From Gautieria morchelliformis (Eukaryota > Basidiomycota > Agaricomycetes > Gomphales > Gomphaceae): a DNA stretch of 64,000 nt. The notes beneath the pieces are model-generated. The model worked only from the letters and a program-made list of their open reading frames with translations, was not told the DNA's origin and ran no database searches. Both the position numbers and the translations under genes were made by a program. Location: the NCBI GenBank assembly GCA_015179125.1, contig WHVA01000333.1:1-64000 (forward strand). The letters run 5' to 3'. Of this stretch, positions 51,131 through 62,519 are shown in pieces (position 1 is the first letter of the stretch; each line of letters begins with the position of its first letter).

Positions 51131-51453
51131 ATTATTATATGAAACAAATTGGTGAAAGATATCCTGTTTCTGGGCGCACTCAAACTAGGAAATGTGATTG
51201 ATTTTCTATTTAAACAAATGTTTAGTGTGCATCAGCGGTTTAAGAGTCATATTTGAGTGTTGATATACGTCGGTTCGATATTTCCGACGCCTTTGTTTCT
51301 GCGCAGTTTCTCATCAATAATCTTTTTCCGCTGAGTGAAATTTTAGTTACTTGTGTCACAGTAATGCAATGTTGCGTTGATTAAATCATGGAGCAGTATA
51401 GCTCACGGGGTGCTCATCCATTTTAGGTACTTGTGTCGTGACGGTAATTCAAT
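51131..51453. repeat. LINE target region with an ancestral tandem duplication
   Basis: About 85-100 bp (ACTTGTGTCACAGTAATGC through GTTGCGTTGATTAAATCATGG) is repeated: first copy near 51350-51410, second copy near 51428, continuing after the LINE at 54516. The LINE landed in the second copy. No gene recognised. Confidence 0.65.
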
Positions 51454-51465
51454 GTTGCATTGATT

Positions 51466-54400
51466 TTTTTTTTTTTTTTTTTTTATCCAATTTTTCGTCT
51501 TTTGGGGCCGTGCCCTATGTAAGACGGTGTGTACAATTTCGTTCTACCTGTTCTCCTTCTCGCCTTTTGTCCTCGACCTCTACTTGTCCTCGACGGGCAA
51601 AGCCCCGGGTTTGTCCATGCCTATGTGGGCGAGGTAGTGTGTGCGGCTGCGCGCCTTCTCTTCTAGCTCCTAGTTCCCGTCTCTGCCCTCTTCCTTTTGT
51701 CCCTCTTCTTCACCTGTAAAGATAGATCTCCGTATGTCTTCTTGAACCTGCCCGTATCGTTTATATATCGAAAGGTGTGTTCCGTGGCCTTGTGGCTTCC
51801 TAGAAGCATTTTCACAGACTTTGCCCCTCTCCTCAACCCCTTTTCCAAACGCTTCCTTTGTTCGCTGTACGCCGGGCATCGGAATAGGTAGTGATTGACG
51901 GTTTCCTGCGCGTTTCTGCATGCTGGGCACATGGGTGAGTGCGCTTTGCCGATCTTGTACAGGTGTTTGTTTAGCGCGATGTGCCCTGTCCTAAGCTGTA
52001 CAAGTAGGCTAGCGTGTCGGCGTGGCATGTCTTTGGTAATCTTTGAAAATGCTGCTGACGGCGTGCTCGGGTCAATTTCGAACATGCGCTGTGCTCTGGG
52101 GGACTTAGCAAACATATTCCTCGCCATCCGCTTGAGTTCTGAGTTGTGTCTCTGGGTCTCGGCGGTCCTGCTTACCGGCATATTCCCTCGACATTCTATG
52201 GGTATCTCCTGGTCTCTGCTGGAGTCCCCTTTCGCTGCCTTTTTGGCCTCCTCGTCTGCTCTTTCGTTTCCCTCTATGCCCTCGTGCCCCGGTACCCATC
52301 TCATGACGACTTTCACCGCTGGCTGTCGCTCGACGACTCTTTGGACTTGTCTGTGTAGAGCGTTGACTATGTACTGTCCTGATATGGCGCTCTCAGTTCG
52401 GGTCGTTTGGATCGCTGCCTGGTTGTCCAGAGCTATCGCGTATCTTCCGCCCGTCTCCTCATTGAGCATTTTGGCTCCCATAGCTGCCGCTGTCAGTTCA
52501 GCCTCAAATACCGTGTGCTCACTCTCGGGGCCCATGTGTAGCCGTGCCGCTCTGTGCTCTCTCCCGTTTTTGTACAGTACCGCTGCCGCCCCTACTCCGC
52601 CCTCTATGCATGACCCATCTGTGAATACCATCACGTCCGCGTTCTCTCCTTCGATCTCCGCTATTGCTTGTTCCTTGCTCTGCGGGATTTTCGTGCGGAA
52701 AGCCGGGGCCCATTTGGGCCCAAACACTACAGTGTGGATCTTCTCCATGCTGTCTGGTTTCAGGCTGTAAGCATGCAGGATCTCGTGGAGGGGCGAGCGA
52801 TGCCGCTTTACGTATCTTTTGGCAGCCCTTCTTATCTTCGTGGCGAGGGGATGGCTATGTGGCAAGCAGGCTAGCCGTACCGCCGCTCTGTGTACTAGCT
52901 TGGAGACTAGAAGCGGGAACGGCAGGAGGTTGGCGTGGGCATCAAGCGTGTCGGTTGCTGTGGTCCTTAGGGCCCCTGTTATGTCCAGTGCGGCCTGTCT
53001 CTGTATTCGAGCCAGCTTGTTTATATGTCCTTTCGTTCCCTTGGCGCGTTCGGTGGCTGGTATTAGGAAGATGTCAGCTGCGTATAGCATTCGCGGTACG
53101 GCCACCGTCAGGTAGTAGGTTCTCATGTGCTTAGCTGTGGCTCCCTTCGTTGGCTTCGCTAGTCTCCTATACTGCCCGATGTACGCCTCCCCCTTCCTTA
53201 GCGCGTAGTTCGCGTGCTCTTTGAACCTCAGTTCTTGGTCGACGATTACCCCCAACAGTTTGTGCGTCGCTGCCGGCTTTATTACGTGCTGTCCAATTTT
53301 GATCGAGGGCCTCTGGATTGGCCTGGTTTTACCCGGTCTTGTTGGGTCTCTTTCTCTGCGCCTGGTGAGTCCTAGTAGGCCGAACTTCTCGATCGCAAAT
53401 TGGCAGTCGTGCTCTGTCGCCCAGCAGCTTGCGCCCCCAGGTCTATTCATGATGTCCGCGAGCTTGTCGAAGGCCTCTCTGAGCGTGGCCCCTTCCGCTA
53501 TCAACGTTGTGTCGTCGACGAAGCCTGCGCTGCCCTCCCCTCTTCTATTCTTTACCACATCTATCAGGTCTGCGTTATAGAATTGATATGCGATTGCTGA
53601 TAACGGACAGCCCTGGTCCATCCCGCGTTCTATCCGTCTGGTCGTCGAAGTGTAATCGTCGAAACTGACTGTCGTGAGCCTGCCTTGCACCTTCCGGCGT
53701 ATCCAGTCTGTATATTCTTGGGGTATCCCTTTTCTGCGCATGTTGTGAGTGAGTCTGTGTAACAAAATGCTTGGGAAAGCCCCCTTGATATCCAGAAGCA
53801 GCGCTCCCAGCACCTTCCCCCTCCTCCATGCATCTTTGGCCTCTCCTACTATGTAGTGTATGGCATCGGTCGTGGTCCGCCCTGGCCTACATCCAAAATG
53901 GTTGTCGGGCAGCAGGTGATGCTTTTCTGCCATTTTTACCAAGTCCTCGGCCACGCATGCTGACAGAACTTTTCCTATCGTGTCTAGCAAGGCGATGGGC
54001 CTGTACGCTCCTGGGACGGTATAGTCTGCCTTCGCCGGTTTGCGCAGGACTCTCGTGATCGAGTCTCTCCATTCCGCTGGATACACTTCCAATTCGAAAG
54101 TCGCGCGGAATAGTGGTCCTATATAGGGAAGTAGAACTTTAATACACTGCTTGATAAGGACGTTTGGGATACCGTTCTCCCCCGGGGCCTTGAACGGGTT
54201 CAGCTTGTCTACTGCCCTCCTTATCTGTTCATCCGAGATCGGCTGGTATCTGAATGCTGGCGCGGGATATTCGTAGCCTCTCGGCACTTGTTCTATCCCA
54301 GCGGCTGGTTGTGGAAAGAACGTGTTGAAGAGCAGGTTCGCTTTTTGTTCGTTTGTTTCCGCAGTCAGCCGTGTGCCGTCTTCCCGTGTCGTTACCAGTG

Positions 54401-54503
54401 TCGGCACTCGCGCTCGCCCCCCGTCGGTTGCGTCTGACGATGCGTATTTGTGCGCTGTCCAGATTGTCTTCTGGTCGATGCTGGCCAGGAAATCCTTCCA
54501 GTG
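51466..54503 (-). mobile_element. 5'-truncated LINE (non-LTR retrotransposon) with poly(A) tail
   Basis: Flanked by a 12-bp duplication GTTGCATTGATT (51454-51465 and 54504-54515). On the minus strand the 3' end carries an A-tract (T-run to 51484 on plus). The 5' end starts inside the ORF2 protein, so the first ORF and the N-terminal endonuclease are missing, a classic target-primed insertion product. The remaining RT-RNase H frame is open, so the insertion is not old. Confidence 0.93.
51663..54502 (-). CDS. LINE ORF2 fragment: reverse transcriptase, RNase H and C-terminal zinc knuckle
   Basis: The frame is open from the 5' truncation point (WKDFLASIDQKTIWTAHKYA) to a stop at 51663; the first in-frame alternative start is a GTG at 54407, not biologically meaningful. 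The reverse transcriptase shows LNPFKAPGENGIPNVLIK, YRPIALLDTIGKVLS, LLDIKGAFPS, GMDQGCPLS and the catalytic FVDD (about 294 codons after 54407). RNase H follows (VFTDGSCIEGGVG, FEAELTAAAMGA, LDNQAAI, HEGIEGNERADEEAK) with all acidic residues. A CCHC-like CPACRNAQETVNHYLFRC closes the protein (about codon 836). RT plus RNase H fits the Tad1/I group of fungal LINEs. The endonuclease domain is absent here. Confidence 0.92.
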
Positions 54504-54515
54504 GTTGCATTGATT

Positions 54516-54777
54516 AACTCATGGAACAGTTATGTAAATTCACGGCGCTCACGGGGCCCCCATACTATTTGGATTGCACAACCGGGGCTTTAGCGCGACC
54601 TGAACCCGGTTGGGGGGGCCCTCCGAGCCTCGAGTCGGTTGGATGGTCGGTCCTCTTCGTGCGCCTGGGAGACGCAATAAAACCTGGATACAAATTAAAT
54701 TCCTTTCGTTTACTTTGTTTATGGTTTATTTTTTATGTTCATGGTATTATAGTACTCAAATAAAAACATTGTAACAT
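54516..54777. other. Flank of the LINE insertion
   Basis: The first 60 bp continue the target repeat. The rest is unremarkable, with no gene recognised. Confidence 0.4.
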
Positions 54778-55060
54778 TTATGTACTGATAAAGGTCTGGC
54801 CGACACGCGCGGGAACATTACCTAAGGCATCTAAGATGGGGACGAGCTGGGCTCCCGTCGCTGCGTCGCTGACACTGACGCCTCTCCCAGAACCCACTGC
54901 ATACCACAACAGCTCGTCGACCAGCGCATTAAAATCTACATCCGCAGGGCCATCCGTGTTCGCAAGCCTCCCTCCCGCTAACCCGTCCGGCGCGGAGGTG
55001 GGGGCGGCGGGGCGCACGGCGGCGATGAGGACGAGAATGATTATGAGGTGGTCGAGATGA
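54778..55060 (-). CDS. Possible 3' exon of an unknown host gene
   Basis: A minus-strand frame ending at 54778 reads a hydrophobic stretch LIIILVLIAAV, then APTSAPDGLAGGR, then VDELLWYAVGSGRGVSVSDA and ILDALGNVPARVGQTF. Hydrophobic lead plus compact globular-looking tail are suggestive, but no start with good context exists and the upstream GC-rich sequence (55060-55500) has open frames on both strands. No family recognised. Confidence 0.25.
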
Positions 55061-57300
55061 GGACATGGCGATGCGTGGGGCGGAGATAGCGGGAGACGGA
55101 AGCTGACTAGGCCGGAGGAGGAGCAAGGCGGCCATTCGCTTGTACAACAGCAGCAGCACCTGAGTCGAAGACACGGTCAAAGTCAGCGTGATAGACCCCG
55201 CGCTGACGGGCGGGCCCTCCCCGCCGCCGCACTATGGAGATGCCAACCCCGGGGGCTGCCGACACCGCCACGGTCAGGAGCTGCTGTCGGCCTGCAGCCC
55301 CGCCCCCCGCGCTGCCGCCGACGCAGTGAACGACCAAGTACCGCGGGACCGATGCGTACCCTCGCCGGCGCCGCCGAGTCTCAGCACCAGCAACCTCAGC
55401 ACGCGGGCCAGCACCCTTAGTAGCAGCGATCCCCGATACACACAACCTCAGCCCCGCGAGGAGAGCACGCGGAGCCCGAGTATCGCGTGACGAGTGAGGG
55501 CGGCGAGGGTGCGGGGGCGTATCTGAGGCTGCCGCCAGGCCCTTCGCCGTCGGACCCGCCTGGGCGAGAGGGCTGGGTGAGAGGGTGAGAGTATAAGCTC
55601 AGGTGAGTTTTCGATGATAGCTACCTTTTTTGGTGGGGATGGTGAGAGGATGAGTGCTGGTGTCGAAGTTGGGGGAGGGGGTTTTATATCATTTTTGGGT
55701 GGCTTTTTGTTTGGGGCTTCTCGTGTGGTGCCGGGCATGAGCGGAGGTGGTGCCTCGCCTGTGAGTGGGGGTGAGGTGGCAGTGAGTTCTTGGCAGAGCG
55801 CGTGGTAGGTTTTTTTGTTTCCTCGGCTTTGGGAATCAACTCGAATGACATGAACTGAATGCGAGAAGCAAAAGTATCGCTACCTCCTAGAATCGTTATT
55901 TTCAGCCTGTAATCCCAGATGGGGATGGAAGCGGCTGCGCTATGCATATGGCCTTGTTCCATTCCTGCAATCGACGATGGTGTTCCCAATAGAAGCGTTC
56001 GGAGTTGTCGGGCGTTGGGCTTTGACGAACTGAGTTCCCGGAGCCGACCCGCCTTTGGACGCGACCTACGTCCAGTCACGGCTCCCGACTCCGGTCTCTA
56101 CACCTCATTCACAGATACCCTCTCCCACTCATTCCCAAGCGGAGACGTGTCTGCTCTCCGTCCGCTCTTGGGCGCAAGGACGGGACGAGAGTGGCGACGC
56201 GTTCGGTTCAACTTTCGGCTTTTGGCGGTAATGCCAACAACACGCACGCCTCACGCTCCCGATAGGTTACCCCCTTTGAGCTCAATCTGGTGTTCACTGC
56301 CTCTGGAAGCTCGACTGGCACCGAGGAGGTTCAGGCGCGCCCGTCGGAAATAAAGGGTTTATGCTCTCTGGGCTGATTGATAATGAGAATCTACGATCTA
56401 ACAATTTTTTTGGGATTGAACCTTCTACACATGTTCCTTTTCTGTTTCCGCCTTTCTCCCCATAAGTAATACCGAGGGTGCTTAATCTTCGCTGGCGCTC
56501 CGTGGTCGAATTGCGGCTGCATAATACTGGCCATTTGGGGTGCTATATCCCCAGCGAAATTGGCGCGCGAGTCCTGGCGACGTTCGGGGTGCTGGTGGAC
56601 TCGTGCACCTGACGCTGATTGAATTCCTCTTCCCACTGGCTTGACTTCCGCCCTCCTTCTATGGCTTTCTGTGTTGCATCCGTCTGTAGAATATGGACAA
56701 GTAGACAGCGGGGAGGAAGTATCGGTGGCAGTGGGAGGCCTGTAGTCATCTTCGCTGCGTGGCGGACAGGCCTCTCGCTTGCAGTGCGAATGTGATCATC
56801 GATGTTCCAGTCCTAGCCAAGCAACCGTCGTGCCACAAAGATAAGCCAGATCTAGATCGTGCTCGTGACTTTAGGTTGAGTTGAATGTGGCCGTACTCAC
56901 CAGTGGCAAGTTGCCCTCGTGATACGCCCGTCCGCCTGTAGTGTTTCGCTGGAGCTCCTGGGAACGTCTGATGGAGCTGCCCGATCGAAGCAGCGCGTGG
57001 GGGTGCGGCGGGATGATGATATCAATCGAGCGCGCCAAATGGCGTAGCTCAAGACCCTTGCGAAGAACGAAAATGGCGACGCGCCGATAATTCCCGCCTT
57101 GCCATGCGTAAATTTAGCGGTGCTCCTACACCATGGCGAAAAGATGTATAATAACCATAATAAACAAATACATGGATCGGAATATTTTGAGCGGGAGATT
57201 AAAACAACACCAAGTGGATGGTCAATGAGTTTGAGACGGCACAGCGTGCAGTCCCTGTGGAAGAACACTCGTAATCGTTGGCAGACTGAGTATTAGCTTA
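55061..57300. other. GC-rich region without a recognised gene
   Basis: 55060-55600 is strongly GC-rich, so frames stay open in several phases by composition alone. A plus-strand frame at 55919-56353 and a minus-strand frame at 56079-55684 overlap each other. No domain, repeat or RNA gene recognised. Confidence 0.4.
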
Positions 57301-57429
57301 GTCAGAGGCTGAATCCGACAGTTTTTTTAATTAGAGACCACGCCATCCGCCATCTCCTAACCAGCAGGCCGAGCGAAACCGACATGTACTAGTCTATTTC
57401 AATGAGATTCACCTGGCTATCGGCTTGGG

Positions 57430-59546
57430 TGATTTAATTTTTGTCATACTCCATACACCCTCCTGTCCCTCCCGGCCAGGGAAGTCCACTGGTGTGGCAG
57501 TTTCTCGCCATCTATTCACAAGGTTCGTGTTTCCGTGGATATAGCCACTGAATATCAGTGACGGTTCCCCTGGTGTCTGCAGCACAAGCCACGAGCATCA
57601 ATGGCATGTGCATAAGAAGCAAACAAGCGCCGCCTGCAACGCTAAAGAGCAGGACAAGGCCATCCCAGTCTCTGACACGACCGTAGTAGGCCTTGTCACC
57701 CCATACGGAACTGAAGCGATCCCCGGTCTGCATATACGCATGATTCAAAAGACAAATATGTTCAACGCTCCTTGTACGTACCTGAGCAGTTAGAACAACA
57801 TCGTAGACACCATCTCTGTAGTGACCAGTCCGTCTGAATTCTTCATCCAGTACCCCTCTTGTGGCTGTGACCGGATCATAAATATCGTAGGTAGACGGCC
57901 CGCATGGTGCTGGGGTTATCGAAGGACAAGCATAGCTCGCGCTATTGACCAGCAAAGGACTAAGGAGGTGATGGTCATATAGATATATAGGAACACACCT
58001 CAGTCTCGCTCATGACTACACCCTGCGGCAACCAAGCTTTGAACACGCCTTCGCTTCTGAAGTCCTGACTCGAGTCGTTATACCCGAGCAATTGAGAAGG
58101 GTCGTGAGCATGATATTCACTGGGTTATTCAAACCCTGAGATTATGTGCACATTGTGTAATGCAATCGAGGCTCACCGAAGCTGAAACTGCATCGGTCGA
58201 GGATATGCATGAAGAAGCGGAGAACTGGCAGCATCTGCCAAAGGCTGTGGAGCCAGAAGATCATCGAATTGTTCCAGCAGAATCTCCTTGACGCAATAGA
58301 GTGAAGGCGACGATAATATGGTTTAGAAAAGAGACCTACGAAACAGCGGCCAACCCACGTACCTTTTAGCATCCCGGGCGTGAACACACGCCGTCTAATC
58401 ATGGGTGGCATCCACGGGATGTAGCAAGTGAGCAGACGGATCCAGTCATGCTCATATTGCTCACTACCACAACCCTGACCCCAGTCTGCAAACATAGTTG
58501 TTGGGCTGCCGTATCCTTGTGGAAGAAGCATCGCCATCTCGGCTCTGGCTGCCTCAAGACGGACGGCACAGTTCAAGAACACTGTTGGCACAAGAAGCGG
58601 GTGTGTGACGGGAAGAGTGAAGCCGAAGTAGTCTTGTAGAGAAGTCGTCCGGGAGAATGGCAGCGCCGCGAGAGGGAGGGCAGACGTGGGTGGCGGCAGC
58701 AGTGGCGTGATGGATGGCGGAACGTGGAAGGAAGTTATGGGGGCGTGGATGGATGTATACTGATGGATGTCGAGTGAGGAAATTTACGAATAAAATGAAT
58801 AAGTCAGTCACTTTGAATGATCCTACAACCATATGTGCAAAGGCGGCCAGTACACGGGCACTGTCAGCTTGAGTTTCACTCGAGACGCGCTCTGGTAGTA
58901 TATGACTTCGTCAGACTCCACGAATACAGAAAACGATTGATTTTACCCTTGTCCGTAAACCAAAATATCCATGCTGCCAGCGCGTTTACCTCGCTATCAA
59001 ATCTCCAACCACCATTGCCCTCCACCCCATCGTGGAAGGGTCCTCCATCTTGTATCACGCTTCTGGCAAACTTGTCGACGGCTGCGTAGGAAATTAACTG
59101 TTGATAGTTATGGCAATCTTGTTCTAGAAACAGCACGTACGGCACCCATAGATGCCCGCGAGCCGTTGGGGCAGCACTGATGACATTCCATAACCTTGAA
59201 CCTTTTCAACGACTGAAATAGCGTGACAAGTTCTTCGGTTCTTCTCCTTGCGTGCTTGCAAGTCAGCTACTCGGTTGTCGAATTTTATTGCAAAGAAGGA
59301 TTGTTCCTCGTCGACATTGAGACGTGTATGGCTATTGAGCCGCGAAGGAGCGAAGGTACGTGTGCGGGAGGACCAGGTAGGTTGCTACCAACGATGACGA
59401 TGACGATAACTTCCAAACCCTCGACGGGACATGGCCCCAGCCTCGAAAGAGGTATGTGGATGGGCATGGACTCGGGGAATGGGAGGATATTGGGAAACTT
59501 CAAGAGTGAAACCCGATTGAATGTCTTTCTGACCATTAAATCTTAA
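57430..59546 (-). pseudogene. F-box-like gene, copy B, probably inactive
   Basis: On the minus strand the same blocks as copy A appear in order: CPVEGLEVIVIVIVGSNLPG (near 59450), QSLKRFKVMECHQ (near 59200), FLEQDCHNYQQLISYAAVDK and DGGPFHDG (59145-59030), FLNCAVRLEAARAEMAML with MFADWGQGCGSEQYEHDW (58580-58450), FTPGMLKGTWVGRCFVGLFS (near 58370), YDIYDPVTATRG and DGVYDVVLTAQV (57900-57780) and NLVNRWRETATP at the 3' end (near 57520). The N-terminus has several stops after PSLLRG, and the TGA that ends copies A and C is changed to TCA here. Introns near 58950-58600 and elsewhere were not fixed. Both full-length copies look degenerate. Confidence 0.6.
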
Positions 59547-59909
59547 AAACCCAGGCAGAAGTAAGCATCAGAAAAACCGGGTTCCCCTGGCACCGCGGAG
59601 TTTGCCTGGGGTAAATTAAACTCAAGCGGAAGGAAGGCGTACAAATTATAGCGTATCCTGAGTGCTATACATAACTTCTGAGGGTGCTAGCTATCGCAAC
59701 GTTGCGAAGGTAGATCAATACGGCGGAAAATCTCTCAGCCCTTACTAAAAATATTGCCCTAACTTGGTGCTCCGTGTCTACTGCCGCCCGAGGCTTTCCT
59801 CCTCCCCTGGAGGACCAATGCCGCAAGATATATGGGCTTGTATATTTGTCAGGGTCGATGGTGTGTGCCAATATGATATATGGGGAGGCAGTGGTAGTGA
59901 AATGTGGAC

Positions 59910-61337
59910 TCACTGGGGGCATAGGAAAGTTTTTCCATGGGGAAAACCCTGAGTAAAACTGGAAAAAAGTGGTTGAATTATATTTTAATATTTTGGCCAG
60001 GGAAAACGGTAACAAACCTCTGAATTGTCCTATGATTTGGCCTGCAAAATACAAGAAAAATCATAGGATTCTGGCAGGTAAAACTCTAAATAAAACCTTG
60101 AGAAGACATAGTATTATGAATAGGTTTTTTGCCCTGGAAAGACTCGATAAAAACATGAGGTTTAACATGGATTTTTCCAACCTACAAAATCTTAACAAAA
60201 CAATAATATTTTTCCAGTTAAAATTATAAACACATACATGGTAATACCCAGGTTTTCCCTGGGGGGAGCATAAAGCAAACAATGAGTCTTCATGGCAGGA
60301 GAAATCACAAAAATCAATTACTCTTATGATTTTTCCTACCTTGAAGACTCAATGGTTGCTTTGTCTTTTCAAGGGAAAATGTTATGTATCAAGATTTCTG
60401 CAAGTCGGAACTAGAAAGGACAGCGGCTTCAACTTATATGTTGCACCCCCAATGAACTATCATCCTAAGTATTTCGCATCATGAGTCGGAAGTCGGAAAG
60501 TATTGAACTGAACAGAAGTCGGAAGTTTGGTTGGAAGGTGGAAGGCGGAGAGATAGAAGTCTTGCAAAACTCACTGTGCTAAGAACAGGAGATAGAGCCA
60601 AGGAAATCACATATCGAAGGCGATTATCTGATTGCAGAATAGGGAGCATACATGAGAGGCTTTTATACAAAGAGCTGAGACAACATGTAATGGGGCAGTA
60701 CTAAGCAAATTCTGGAGGGAGTGGAAGTCAGATAGACATATGGGGTAAATAACTAATTGGGAACAAGGGGAATACAAGGGGGGTGCAGGGTAGGGTATAA
60801 CAAGGGCAAAAGAACAAAGGGTCGGAAAGGATATCTGACATGAAGAAGCAACAAGACTCCAAAAGGGGGCCGGACATATGGTCTTGCTGTGCTGCGAGGC
60901 GAGTCCGGTGGGTCCGAGTAATAGAGTCGAAAGAACAAAGGATAAAACAAGGGGCGGGAATATAGGAACTATCAGAGGGTTGGAATGTGAGTGGAACTGA
61001 GTGTTGGAAGTTGGAGATGCATGGTCGTAACAGAAAATCTGGGTAATACCATGTATTTGAACTGGCAAAACATTATCATTCTGTTACAGTTTTGCAGGTT
61101 GGCAAAATCCATGTTAAACCCCATGTTTTCACCAAGTCCTCAGGACAAATAACCTATTCATAATACTATGTCTTCTCAAGGTTTTATTTAGAGTGTTACC
61201 AGCCAAAATCCCACAATTTTGGTTGGACTGTCATGGCATGCCAAAGAATTGGTATGGTTTTCCCTGGCCAAAATATTATAATATAATTCAACAACTTTTT
61301 CCAGTTTGACTCAAGGTTTTTCCTATGCCCCCAGTGA
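59910..61337. mobile_element. Foldback MITE, CACTGGG termini, copy 2, split by a solo LTR
   Basis: Left end TCACTGGGGGCATAGG at 59910; right end CCTATGCCCCCAGTGA ending at 61337 is the exact complement over 13 or more bases. Flanked by GAC on both sides (59907-59909 and 61338-61340), a 3-bp duplication. The arms match the copy at 37460-38223. The solo LTR at 60380-61032 sits inside. Confidence 0.85.
60380..61032 (-). mobile_element. Solo LTR (family B) inside the MITE
   Basis: Minus strand TGTTACGACCATGC to GATACATAACA, 653 bp, flanked by GAAAA on both sides (60375-60379 and 61033-61037). It is the same family as 22886-23525 (for example the shared GTTGGGGGTGCAACATATAAG-like segment and a TATA box near 60670). 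It inserted after the MITE. Confidence 0.92.
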
Positions 61338-61754
61338 GACTTAGCTGTGCCAAAGTCCCACCTTGGTTGGTGTTGCTAAGTTTCAACATAGTTTGGACAT
61401 TGTGAGCTTTATTTTCCCACCTGTATTACAGTAAAATGAGTTGTCATTCCTTGTTATTACCTGTTGTGTGCAAATTGAGGGGCACTATTGATGTGTTGCT
61501 ACGTCCCAGTGCTTGTAACCAGTGTGTGTGAGTTTGATTCACAGTAAAGGATGCAGGTGTCTACAGTAGCTACATAGTAGAGATAAGAAGTGGTACAGAG
61601 AGGCAACTAGTCAACAAGATGATTGATCTGATTCTCACGATGAATCCTCAATCGCCTCCAAACCTCTCCCACATATCAGAAGGACAGGATTGAGGCACAC
61701 TTGGAGAGAGTGAGACTGACATATCAAGCTACTGCACCATATGAGAGGATGTTC

Positions 61755-62180
61755 AGATTGACAACAATGTATACTCTTCTAGGATATATTAGATACCTTT
61801 TAAAATATCAACCCTAACCGAATTCATAGTCCATCATTTTGAGCAACTTGTATATTGCAGATATCCTAAATTTTTTTGAATGTTCTGATATTTTAAAAGT
61901 ATGGTTGTATGTGCTAAAGCATGGCGTGTATTGAGATACAGAGCAATTTCAGATAGGATTTGGATGACTATATATTAAAAGTATATAAGAAGTTTGTTAC
62001 ATGTATGATGATAGAATGTAGAGGCAAGCATGGACCATATGAGTATATGTTAGAAGTATATATGAAGCTTGTTAGATGTATGATGACAGAATGTAGAGGC
62101 AAGTATGGACAATACCTGTACTATCTTATTATATATGGTTGATAGATCTGATTAGAAGGTATGTTTAAAATAATATGCAT
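61755..62180. repeat. Dispersed repeat, inverted partner of 5219-5658
   Basis: Begins AGAGGATGTTCA and ends AATAATATGCAT. It adjoins the end of the inverted duplication (homology with copy A stops here), so a recombination or insertion boundary lies at about 61755. A 60-codon frame (61960-62142) repeats LEVYMKLVRCMMTECRGKYG-like text, but this simply reflects an internal repeat. Confidence 0.7.
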
Positions 62181-62519
62181 CTCCGTCGTTTCATGTTCGC
62201 ATTCTTCCCTCACTCTATTGTATGTTTATTCCATCTACTTAGTATCATGACTGCGCACCCCTATCGGACCCTGACTCACGAGGGCCTCTTTCCTATTCGC
62301 TAATACCTTGCGAGCATTCGATATAAGTAGTTTATATTCATATCATACGTCGTCCATCTTGTGCAAACTTGACCTCGCTGTGATCATCGTCTTGAGCCTT
62401 CTCTTGGAGATTTCTATCTTCGACCAGCAGAGGACTTAGGCATCACTGGTGAGTTCTCATACTTCATCTTCATTACTTTAGTCTTCGAACTATTTTCTGC
62501 GCTGTTGGCGAAGGGCTCC
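62181..62519. other. Short region without a recognised gene
   Basis: No repeat or coding block recognised; leads into the direct repeat starting at 62520. Confidence 0.4.

Larger units (their letters stand above)
57310..61765. repeat. Inverted segmental duplication, copy B (partner 38224-41680)
   Basis: Reading this segment in reverse reproduces 38224-41680: the 41540-41680 flank, the F-box-like gene, its upstream region (39010-39300 against 59660-59910) and the unrecognised 82-codon frame. Differences are mainly insertions: copy A has the MITE 38653-38953, copy B has the MITE with a solo LTR (59910-61337). The two are about 16-18 kb apart in inverted orientation. Divergence is moderate, so the duplication is old. 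Confidence 0.75.

Noticed and set aside
51895..53600. Several long plus-strand frames over the LINE
   Set aside because: Antisense shadows of the RT/RNase H frame; no domain and no coding signature of their own.
55188..55490. Pro/Ser-rich plus-strand protein in the GC-rich region
   Set aside because: GC-rich composition keeps several frames open on both strands; start is GTG and no conserved block is visible.
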